A DNA stretch of 64,000 nt from Osmia lignaria lignaria (taxonomy: Eukaryota; Arthropoda; Insecta; Hymenoptera; Megachilidae). A program made the position numbers and the translations under genes. Under the pieces are notes generated by a model. The model made no database searches, was not told where the DNA came from, and saw only the letters and a list, made by a program, of their open reading frames with translations. Position 1 is the stretch's first letter. Each line of letters opens with the position of its first letter. Positions 1 to 10,196 of this stretch are shown here, in pieces. Where the stretch lies: positions 1,070,501 through 1,134,500 of the forward strand of contig NW_027478159.1 in the NCBI RefSeq assembly GCF_051020975.1, written 5' to 3'.

Positions 1-212
1 CACTATTGCGAGCTGCAAATGCCACTTCCAGCTTAGCTGTGCAGAAGAAGAACAACAAGAAGAAGAAATATCTCGAAATATGTCCGTCAGGCCCCTTCCC
101 TTGAGATAAATCTGCAAATATCTCGGAAACGAAGAGAGCTATGGCAAAATGTTAAGAGACCTTTTTTGTAGAGAATTAAGTTTCCTACTTTTTATGTTCT
201 ATGATATTTTTT
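1..212. repeat. Partial leading monomer
   Basis: This is the right-hand 212 bp of a monomer cut by the window edge. It begins inside the CACTATTGCGAGCTGC segment and runs through the purine-rich tract, the second GGCCCC...TGCA segment and the T-rich tail. Its tail is of the AAGTTTCCTACTTTTT type. The array therefore continues to the left of the window. Confidence 0.97.
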
Positions 213-297
213 GATCAGAAGCGTAGTTTTCGAGATACATCGAGATATTTAAAAGTTCCGAAGCCGCACCAACATAATAGAGATACAGAAACACCGT

Positions 298-438
298 GGC
301 CCCTTTCTTTGAGATAACTCTGCACTAGTGCGAGCCGCAAATGCCACTTCCAGCTTAGCTGTGCAGAAGAAGAACAACAAGAAGAAGAAATATCTCGAAA
401 TATGTCCGTCAGGCCCCTTCCCTTGAGATAAATCTGCA
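298..438. repeat. Internal 27-bp imperfect direct repeat within each monomer
   Basis: Positions 298-324 and 412-438 are two versions of one 27-bp word, offset by 114 bp. They share GGCCCCTT, TTGAGATAA and TCTGCA and differ at three bases (24 of 27 identical). The pair recurs in nearly every monomer. In the monomers carrying CCAGTTCCTTTGAGCTGAAT the second copy is degraded. The pair suggests that the 322-bp unit grew partly by an old internal duplication, although I could not extend the similarity well beyond this word. Confidence 0.8.
365..390. repeat. Purine-rich AAG/AAC trinucleotide tract, one per monomer
   Basis: A 26-bp tract of AGAAGAAG, AACAACAAG and AAGAAGAAA type lies at monomer positions about 153-178 in every unit. 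It is the only place where I see a length change in the array: one AAG/GAA triplet is missing in four monomers near 39.65, 43.51, 45.44 and 60.90 kb, consistent with replication slippage. Point variants here (AGAGGAAG, AACATCAAG, AAGGACAAC, AAGATCAAC, AAGACGAAG) are useful markers of monomer lineages. On the minus strand the tract is a long pyrimidine run. Confidence 0.85.
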
Positions 439-3324
439 AATATCTCGGAAACGAAGCGAGCTATGGCAAAATGTTAAGAGACCTTTTTTGTAGAGAATTA
501 AGTTTCCTACTTTTTATGTTCTATGATATTTTTTGATCAGATGCGTAGTTCTCGAGATATATCAAGATATTTAAAAGTTCCGAAGCCGCACCAACATAAT
601 AGAGATACAGAAACACCGTGGCCCCTTTCTTTGAGATAACTCTGCACTATTGCGAGCTGCAAATGCCACTTCCAGCTTAGCTGTGCAGAAGAAGAACAAC
701 AAGAAGAAGAAATATCTCGAAATATGTCCGTCAGGCCAGTTCCTTTGAGCTGAATCTGCAAATATCTCGGAAACGAAGCGAGCTATGGCAAAATGTTAAG
801 AGACGTTTTTTATAGAGAATTATGTTTCCTACAATTTATGTTCTATGATATTTTTTGATCAGCAGCGTAGTTTTCGAGATATATCGAGATATTTAAAAGT
901 TCCGAAGCCGCACCAACATAATAGGGATACAGAAACACCGTGGCCCCTTTCTTTGAGATAACTCTGCACTATTGCGAGCTGCAAATGCCACTTCCAGCTT
1001 AGCTGTGCAGAAGAAGAACAACAAGAAGAAGAAATATCTCGAAATATGTCCGTCAGGCCCCTTCCCTTGAGATAAATCTGCAAATATCTCGGAAACGAAG
1101 CGAGCTATGGCAAAATGTTAAGAGACGTTTTTTATAGAGAATTATGTTTCCTACAATTTATGTTCTATGATATTTTTTGATCAGAAGCGTAGTTTTCGAG
1201 ATATATCGAGATATTTAAAAGTTCCGAAGCCGCACCAACATAATAGGGATACAGAAACACCGTGGCCCCTTTCTTTGAGATAACTCTGCACTATTGCGAG
1301 CTGCAAATGCCACTTCCAGCTTAGCTGTGCAGAGGAAGAACAACAAGAAGAAGAAATATCTCGAAATATGTCCGTCAGGCCCCTTCCCTTGAGATAAATC
1401 TGCAAATATCTCGGAAACGAAGCGAGCTATGGCAAAATGTTAAGAGACCTCTTTTGTAGAGAATTAAGTTTCCTACTTGTTATGTTCTATGATATTTTTT
1501 GATCAGATGCGTAGTTCTCGAGATATATCAAGATATTTAAAAGTTCCGAAGCCGCACCAACATAATAGAGATACAGAAACACCGTGGCCCCATTCTTTGA
1601 GATAACTCTGCACTATTGCGAGCTGCAAATGCCACTTCCAGCTTAGCTGTGCAGAAGAAGAACAACAAGAAGAAGAAATATCTCGAAATATGTCCGTCAG
1701 GCCAGTTCCTTTGAGGTGAATCTGCAAATATCTCGGAAACGAAGCGAGCTATGGCAAAATGTTAAGAGACCTTTTTTGTAGAGAATTATGTTTCCTACAA
1801 TTTATGTTCTATGATATTTTTTGATCAGAAGCGTAGTTTTCGAGATATATCGAGATATTTAAAAGTTCCGAAGCCGCACCAACATAATAGGGATACAGAA
1901 ACACCGTGGCCCCTTTCTTTGAGATAACTCTGCACTATTGCGAGCTGGAAATGCCACTTCCAGTTTAGCTGTGCAGAAGAAGAACAACAAGAAGAAGAAA
2001 TATCTCGAAATATGTCCGTCAGGCCCCTTCCCTTGAGATAAATCTGCAAATATCTCGGAAACGAAGCGAGCTATGGCAAAATGTTAAGAGACCTTTTTTG
2101 TAGAGAATTAAGTTTCCTACTTTTTATGTTCTATGATATTTTTTGATCAGATGCGTAGTTCTCGAGATATATCAAGATATTTAAAAGTTCCGAAGCCGCA
2201 CCAACATAATAGAGATACAGAAACACCGTGGCCCCTTTCTTTGAGATAACTCTGCACTATTGCGAGCTGCAAATGCCACTTCCAGCTTAGCTGTGCAGAA
2301 GAAGAACAACAAGAAGAAGAAATATCTCGAAATATGTCCGTCAGGCCAGTTCCTTTGAGCTGAATCTGCAAATATCTCGGAAACGAAGCGAGCTATGGCA
2401 AAATGTTAAGAGACGTTTTTTATAGAGAATTATGTTTCCTACAATTTATGTTCTATGATATTTTTTGATCAGAAGCGTAGTTTTCGAGATATATCGAGAT
2501 ATTTAAAAGTTCCGAAGCCGCACCAACATAATAGGGATACAGAAACACCGTGGCCCCTTTCTTTGAGATAACTCTGCACTATTGCGAGCTGGAAATGCCA
2601 CTTCCAGTTTAGCTGTGCAGAAGAAGAACAACAAGAAGAAGAAATATCTCGAAATATGTCCGTTAGGCCCCTTCCCGTGAGATAAATCTGCAAATATCTC
2701 GGAAACGAAGCGAGCTATGGCAAAATGTTAAGAGACCTCTTTTGTAGAGAATTAAGTTTCCTACTTGTTATGTTCTATGATATTTTTTGATCAGATGCGT
2801 AGTTCTCGAGATATATCAAGATATTTAAAAGTTCCGAAGCCGCACCAACATAATAGAGATACAGAAACACCGTGGCACCTTTCTTTGAGATAACTCTGCA
2901 CTATTGCGAGCTGGAAATGCCACTTCCAGTTTAGCTGTGCAGAAGAAGAACAACAAGAAGAAGAAATATCTCGAAATATGTCCGTCAGGCCCCTTCCCTT
3001 GAGATAAATCTGCAAATATCTCGGAAACGAAGCGAGCTATGGCAAAATGTGAAGAGACCTTTTTTGTAGAGAATTAAGTTTCCTACTTTTTATGTTCTAT
3101 GATATTTTTTGATCAGAAGCGTAGTTTTCGAGATATATCGAGATATTTAAAAGTTCCGAAGCCGCACCAACATAATAGGGATACAGAAACACCGTGGCCC
3201 CTTTCTTTGAGATAACTCTGCACTATTGCGAGCTGCAAATGCCACTTCCAGCTTAGCTGTGCAGAAGAAGAACAACAAGAAGAAGAAATATCTCGAAATA
3301 TGTCCGTCAGGCCCCTTCCCTTGA

Positions 3325-6300
3325 GATACATCTGCAAATATCTCGGAAACGAAACGAGCTATGGCAAAATGTTAAGAGACGTTTTTTATAGAGAATTATG
3401 TTTCCTACAATTTATGTTCTATGATATTTTTTGATCAGAAGCGTAGTTTTCGAGATATATCGAGATATTTAAAAGTTCCGAAGCCGCACCAACATAATAG
3501 GGATACAGAAACACCGTGGCCCCTTTCTTTGAGATAACTCTGCACTAGTGCGAGCCGCAAATGCCACTTCCAGCTTAGCTGTGCAGAAGAAGAACAACAA
3601 GAAGAAGAAATATCTCGAAATATGTCCGTCAGGCCCCTTCCCTTGAGATAAATCTGCAAATATCTCGGAAACGAAGCGAGCTATGGCAAAATGTTAAGAG
3701 ACCTTTTTTGTAGAGAATTAAGTTTCCTACTTTTTATGTTCTATGATATTTTTTGATCAGATGCATAGTTCTCGAGATATATCAAGATATTTAAAAGTTC
3801 CGAAGCCGCACCAACATAATAGAGATACAGAAACACCGTGGCCCCTTTCTTTGAGATAACTCTTTACTATTGCGAGCTGTAAATGCCACTTCCAGCTTAG
3901 CTGTGCAGAAGAAGAACAACAAGAAGAAGAAATATCTCGAAATATGTCCGTCAGGCCCCTTCCCTTGAGATATATGTGCAAATATCTCGGAAACGAAGCG
4001 AGCTATGGCAAAATGTTAAGAGACCTTTTTTGTAGAGAATTATGTTTCCTACAATTTATGTTCTATAATATTTTTTGATCAGAAGCGTAGTTTTCGAGAT
4101 ATATCGAGATATTTAAAAGTTCCGAAGACGCACCAACATAATAGAGATACAGAAACACCGTGGCCCCTTTCTTTGAGATAACTGTGCACTAGTGCGAGCC
4201 GCAAATGCCACTTCCAGCTTAGCTGTGCAGAGGAAGAACAACAAGAAGAAGAAATATCTCGAAATACGTCCGTCAGGCCCCTTCCCTTGAGATAAATCTG
4301 CAAATATCTCGGAAACGAAGCGAGCTATGGCAAAATGTTTAGAGACCTTTCTTGTAGAGAATTAAGTTTCCTACTTTTTATGTAGTATGATATTTTTAGA
4401 TCAGATGCGTAGTTCTCGAGATATATTAAGATATTTAAAAGTTCCGAAGTCGCACCAACATAATAGAGATACAGAAACACCGTGGCCCCTTTCTTTGAGA
4501 TAACTCTGCACTATTGCGCGCTGCAAATGCCACTTCCAGCTTAGCTGTGCAGAAGAAGAACAACAAGAAGAAGAAATATCTCGAAATATGTCCGTCAGGC
4601 CCCTTCCCTTGAGATAAATCTGCAAATATCTCGGAAACGAAGCGAGCTATGGCAAAATGTTAAGAGACCTTTTTTGTAGAGAATTAAGTTTCCTACTTTT
4701 TATGTTCTATGATATTTTTCGATCAGAGGCGTAGTTCTCGAGATATATCAAGATATTTAAAAGTTCCGAAGCCGCACCAACATAATAGAGATACAGAAAC
4801 ACCGTGGCCCCTTTCTTTGAGATAACTGTGCACTAGTGCGAGCCGCAAATGCCACTTCCAGCTTAGCTGTGCAGAGGAAGAACAACAAGAAGAAGAAATA
4901 TCTCGAAATACGTCCGTCAGGCCCCTTCCCTTGAGATAAATCTGCAAATATCTCGGAAACGAAGCGAGCTATGGCAAAATGTTTAGAGACCTTTCTTGTA
5001 GAGAATTAAGTTTCCTACTTTTTATGTAGTATGATATTTTTAGATCAGATGCGTAGTTCTCGAGATATATTAAGATATTTAAAAGTTCCGAAGTCGCACC
5101 AACATAATAGAGATACAGAAACACCGTGGCCCCTTTCTTTGAGATAACTCTGCACTATTGCGCGCTGCAAATGCCACTTCCAGCTTAGCTGTGCAGAAGA
5201 AGAACAACAAGAAGAAGAAATATCTCGAAATATGTCCGTCAGGCCCCTTCCCTTGAGATAAATCTGCAAATATCTCGGAAACGAAGCGAGCTATGGCAAA
5301 ATGTTAAGAGACCTTTTTTGTAGAGAATTAAGTTTCCTACTTTTTATGTTCTATGATATTTTTCGATCAGAGGCGTAGTTCTCGAGATATATCAAGATAT
5401 TTAAAAGTTCCGAAGCCGCACCAACATAATAGAGATACAGAAACACCGTGGCCCCTTTCTTTGAGATAACTCTGCACGATTGCGAGCTGGAAATGCCACT
5501 TCCAGTTTAGCTGTGCAGAAGAAGAACAACAAGAAGAAGAAATATCTCGAAATATGTCCATCAGGACCCTTCCCCTGAGATAAATCTGCAAATATCTCGG
5601 AAACGAAGCGACCTATGGCAAAATCTTAAGAGACCTTTTTTGTAGAGAATAACGTTTCCTACAATTTACGTTCTATGATATTTTTTGATCAGAAGCGTAG
5701 TTTTCGAGATATATCGATATATTTAAAAGTTCCGAAGCCGCACCAACATAATAGAGATACAGAAACATCGTGGCCCCTTTCTTTGAGATAACTCTGCACT
5801 ATTGCGAGCTGGAAATGCCACTTCCAGTTTAGCTGTGCAGAAGAAGAACAACAAGAAGAAGAAATATCTCGAAATATGTCCGTCAGGCCCCTTCCCTTGA
5901 GATAAATCTGCAAATATCTCGGAAACGAAGCGAGCTATGGCAAAATGTTAAGAGACCTTTTTTGTAGAGAATTAAGTTTCCTACTTTTTATGTTCTATGA
6001 TATTTTTTGATCAGATGCGTAGTTTTCGAGATATATCGAGATATTTAAAAGTTCGGAAGCCGCACCAACATAATAGGGATACAGAAACACCGTGGCCCCT
6101 TTCTTTGAGATAACTCTGCACTATTGCGAGCTGGAAATGCCACTTCCAGTTTAGCTGTGCAGAAGAAGAACAACAAGAAGAAGAAATATCTCGAAATATG
6201 TCCGTCAGGCCCCTTCCCTTGAGATAAATCTGCAAATATCTCGGAAACGAAGCGAGCTATGGCAAAATGTTAAGAGACGTTTTTTATAGAGAATTATGTT

Positions 6301-6900
6301 TCCTACAATTTATGTTCTATGATATTTTTTGATCAGAAGCGTAGTTTTCGAGATATATCGAGATATTTAAAAGTTCCGAAGCCGCACCAACATAATAGGG
6401 ATACAGAAACACCGTGGCCCCTTTCTTTGAGATAACTCTGCACTATTGCGAGCTGGAAATGCCACTTCCAGTTTAGCTGTGCAGAAGAAGAACAACAAGA
6501 AGAAGAAATATCTCGAAATATGTCCGTTAGGCCCCTTCCCGTGAGATAAATCTGCAAATATCTCGGAAACGAAGCGAGCTATGGCAAAATGTTAAGAGAC
6601 CTCTTTTGTAGAGAATTAAGTTTCCTACTTGTTATGTTCTATGATATTTTTTGATCAGATGCGTAGTTCTCGAGATATATCAAGATATTTAAAAGTTCCG
6701 AAGCCGCACCAACATAATAGAGATACAGAAACACCGTGGCCCCTTTCTTTGAGATAACTCTGCACTATTGCGAGCTGCAAATGCCACTTCCAGCTTAGCT
6801 GTGCAGAAGAAGAACAACAAGAAGAAGAAATATCTCGAAATATGTCCGTCAGGCCAGTTGCTTTGAGCTGAATCTGCAAATATCTCGGAAACGAAGCGAG
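3325..6900. repeat. Ten-monomer block, first copy, with an extra internal dimer
   Basis: Starting in the monomer that ends with GAGATACATCTGC (near 3325), the order of marked monomers is: TGCGAGCCGC type; GATGCATAG head; GAAGACGCAC with AAATACGTCC; ATATTAAGATATT with GAAGTCGCAC; then the GATCAGAGGCG head with GACCTATGG; then ATCGATATATTT with AAACATCG. The same order recurs near 15.24-17.9 kb. The offset is 11914 bp before the dimer and 11270 bp after it, a difference of 644 bp. Scattered substitutions separate the copies, for example CTCTTTACTATT at 3861 against CTCTGCACTATT. Confidence 0.8.
4132..5419. repeat. Local 644-bp dimer duplication
   Basis: Two 644-bp copies (about 4132-4775 and 4776-5419) run in tandem. 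The monomer at the join (4721-5042) is a hybrid. Its left part has GATCAGAGGCG and GAAGCCGCAC like the monomer at 5365; its right part has AACTGTGCACTAGTGCGAGCC and AAATACGTCC like the monomer at 4077. The switch lies between 4776 and 4827. The related block at 15.2-17.9 kb lacks this extra dimer, which fits a single unequal exchange. Confidence 0.8.
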
Positions 6901-9900
6901 CTATGGCAAAATGTTAAGAGACCTTTTTTGTAGAGAATTATGTTTCCTACAATTTATGTTCTATGATATTTTTTGATCAGAAGCGTAGTTTTCGAGATAT
7001 ATCGAGATATTTAAAAGTTCCGAAGCCGCACCAACATAATAGGGATACAGAAACACCGTGGCCCCTTTCTTTGAGATAACTCTGCACTATTGCGAGCTGG
7101 AAATGCCACTTCCAGTTTAGCTGTGCAGAAGAAGAACAACAAGAAGAAGAAATATCTCGAAATATGTCCGTCAGGCCCCTTCCCTTGAGATAAATCTGCA
7201 AATATCTCGGAAACGAAGCGAGCTATGGCAAAATGTTAAGAGACCTTTTTTGTAGAGAATTAAGTTTCCTACTTTTTATGTTCTATGATATTTTTTGATC
7301 AGATGCGTAGTTCTCGAGATATATCAAGATATTTAAAAGTTCCGAAGCCGCACCAACATAATAGAGATACAGAAACACCGTGGCCCCTTTCTTTGAGATA
7401 ACTCTGCACTATTGCGAGCTGCAAATGCCACTTCCAGCTTAGCTGTGCAGAAGAAGAACAACAAGAAGAAGAAATATCTCGAAATATGTCCGTCAGGCCA
7501 GTTCCTTTGAGCTGAATCTGCAAATATCTCGGAAACGAAGCGAGCTATGGCAAAATGTTAAGAGACGTTTTTTATAGAGAATTATGTTTCCTATAATTTA
7601 TGTTCTATGATATTTTTTGATCAGAAGCGTAGTTTTCGAGATATATCGAGATATTTAAAAGTTCCGAAGCCGCACCAACATAATAGGGATACAGAAACAC
7701 CGTGGCCCCTTTCTTTGAGATAACTCTGCACTATTGCGAGCTGGAAATGCCACTTCCAGTTTAGCTGTGCAGAAGAAGAACAACAAGAAGAAGAAATATC
7801 TCGAAATATGTCCGTTAGGCCCCTTCCCGTGAGATAAATCTGCAAATATCTCGGAAACGAAGCGAGCTATGGCAAAATGTTAAGAGACCTCTTTTGTAGA
7901 GAATTAAGTTTCCTACTTGTTATGTTCTATGATATTTTTTGATCAGATGCGTAGTTCTCGAGATATATCGAGATATTTAAAAGTTCCGAAGCCGCACCAA
8001 CATAATAGAGATACAGAAACACCGTGGCACCTTTCTTTGAGATAACTCTGCACTATTGCGAGCTGGAAATGCCACTTCCAGTTTAGCTGTGCAGAAGAAG
8101 AACAACAAGAAGAAGAAATATCTCGAAATATGTCCGTCAGGCCCCTTCCCTTGAGATAAATCTGCAAATATCTCGGAAACGAAGCGAGCTATGGCAAAAT
8201 GTTAAGAGACGTTTTTTATAGAGAATTATGTTTCCTACAATTTATGTTCTATGATATTTTTTGATCAGAAGCGTAGTTTTCGAGATATATCGAGATATTT
8301 AAAAGTTCCGAAGCCGCACCAACATAATAGGGATACAGAAACACCGTGGCCCCTTTCTTTGAGATAACTCTGCACTATTGCGAGCTGGAAATGCCACTTC
8401 CAGTTTAGCTGTGCAGAAGAAGAACAACAAGAAGAAGAAATATCTCGAAATATGTCCGTTAGGCCCCTTCCCGTGAGATAAATCTGCAAATATCTCGGAA
8501 ACGAAGCGAGCTATGGCAAAATGTTAAGAGACCTCTTTTGTAGAGAATTAAGTTTCCTACTTGTTATGTTCTATGATATTTTTTGATCAGATGCGTAGTT
8601 CTCGAGATATATCAAGATATTTAAAAGTTCCGAAGCCGCACCAACATAATAGAGATACAGAAACACCGTGGCCCCTTTCTTTGAGATAACTCTGCACTAT
8701 TGCGAGCTGCAAATGCCACTTCCAGCTTAGCTGTGCAGAAGAAGAACAACAAGAAGAAGAAATATCTCGAAATATGTCCGTCAGGCCAGTTGCTTTGAGC
8801 TGAATCTGCAAATATCTCGGAAACGAAGCGAGCTATGGCAAAATGTTAAGAGACCTTTTTTGTAGAGAATTATGTTTCCTACAATTTATGTTCTATGATA
8901 TTTTTTGATCAGAAGCGTAGTTTTCGAGATATATCGAGATATTTAAAAGTTCCGAAGCCGCACCAACATAATAGGGATACAGAAACACCGTGGCCCCTTT
9001 CTTTGAGATAACTCTGCACTATTGCGAGCTGGAAATGCCACTTCCAGTTTAGCTGTGCAGAAGAAGAACAACAAGAAGAAGAAATATCTCGAAATATGTC
9101 CGTCAGGCCCCTTCCCTTGAGATAAATCTGCAAATATCTCGGAAACGAAGCGAGCTATGGCAAAATGTTAAGAGACCTTTTTTGTAGAGAATTAAGTTTC
9201 CTACTTTTTATGTTCTATGATATTTTTTGATCAGATGCGTAGTTCTCGAGATATATCAAGATATTTAAAAGTTCCGAAGCCGCACCAACATAATAGAGAT
9301 ACAGAAACACCGTGGCCCCTTTCTTTGAGATAACTCTGCACTATTGCGAGCTGCAAATGCCACTTCCAGCTTAGCTGTGCAGAAGAAGAACAACAAGAAG
9401 AAGAAATATCTCGAAATATGTCCGTCAGGCCAGTTCCTTTGAGCTGAATCTGCAAATATCTCGGAAACGAAGCGAGCTATGGCAAAATGTTAAGAGACGT
9501 TTTTTATAGAGAATTATGTTTCCTATAATTTATGTTCTATGATATTTTTTGATCAGAAGCGTAGTTTTCGAGATATATCGAGATATTTAAAAGTTCCGAA
9601 GCCGCACCAACATAATAGGGATACAGAAACACCGTGGCCCCTTTCTTTGAGATAACTCTGCACTATTGCGAGCTGGAAATGCCACTTCCAGTTTAGCTGT
9701 GCAGAAGAAGAACAACAAGAAGAAGAAATATCTCGAAATATGTCCGTTAGGCCCCTTCCCGTGAGATAAATCTGCAAATATCTCGGAAACGAAGCGAGCT
9801 ATGGCAAAATGTTAAGAGACCTCTTTTGTAGAGAATTAAGTTTCCTACTTGTTATGTTCTATGATATTTTTTGATCAGATGCGTAGTTCTCGAGATATAT

Positions 9901-10196
9901 CGAGATATTTAAAAGTTCCGAAGCCGCACCAACATAATAGAGATACAGAAACACCGTGGCACCTTTCTTTGAGATAACTCTGCACTATTGCGAGCTGGAA
10001 ATGCCACTTCCAGTTTAGCTGTGCAGAAGAAGAACAACAAGAAGAAGAAATATCTCGAAATATGTCCGTCAGGCCCCTTCCCTTGAGATAAATCTGCAAA
10101 TATCTCGGAAACGAAGCGAGCTATGGCAAAATGTTAAGAGACCTTTTTTGTAGAGAATTAAGTTTCCTACTTTTTATGTTCTATGATATTTTTTGA
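6333..10196. repeat. Six-monomer (1932-bp) tandem duplication
   Basis: Monomers beginning 6331, 6653, 6975, 7297, 7619 and 7941 recur in the same order at 8263, 8585, 8907, 9229, 9551 and 9873. Rare private markers match in both copies: CAGTTGCTTTGAGC (near 6855 and 8787), CCTATAATTT (near 7590 and 9522) and CGTGGCACCT (near 8026 and 9957). I noticed no difference until the end of the sixth monomer, where the tails diverge (GACGTTTTTTATAG against GACCTTTTTTGTAG). This indicates a recent duplication. Confidence 0.85.

Larger units (their letters stand above)
213..534. repeat. Representative 322-bp monomer, used as reference for landmarks
   Basis: I define monomer position 1 as the G of GATCAG at 213. 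Landmarks in order: GATCAG head (1-6); paired CGAGATA words (19-38); GGCCCC...TGCA segment 1 (86-112); purine-rich AAG/AAC tract (about 153-178); AAATATCTCG (176-185); GGCCCC...TGCA segment 2 (200-226); AAATATCTCG again (226-235); the CGAGCTATGGC-type segment, here AGAGC or CGAGC; and the T-rich tail with TGTAGAGAATTA and TTTCCTAC (about 269-322). Most monomers carry one TGATCA at the tail-head junction; variants GATCTG, GATCGG, GATTAG and GATGAG disrupt it. This copy has the head GAGATACATCGAG, a minority form that recurs at 53.9-59 kb and 63.3 kb. Confidence 0.95.

Noticed and set aside
269..322. T-rich tail as a terminator or promoter
   Set aside because: The T runs (six or seven T) and ATGATATTTTTT lie in every monomer without adjacent transcription-unit features. 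There is no evidence beyond base composition.
438..456. Possible CENP-B box on the minus strand, starting CTTCGTTTCCGAG
   Set aside because: The TTCG half fits, but the required A at the tenth position is C, and the CGGG half is absent. The match is partial and probably fortuitous.
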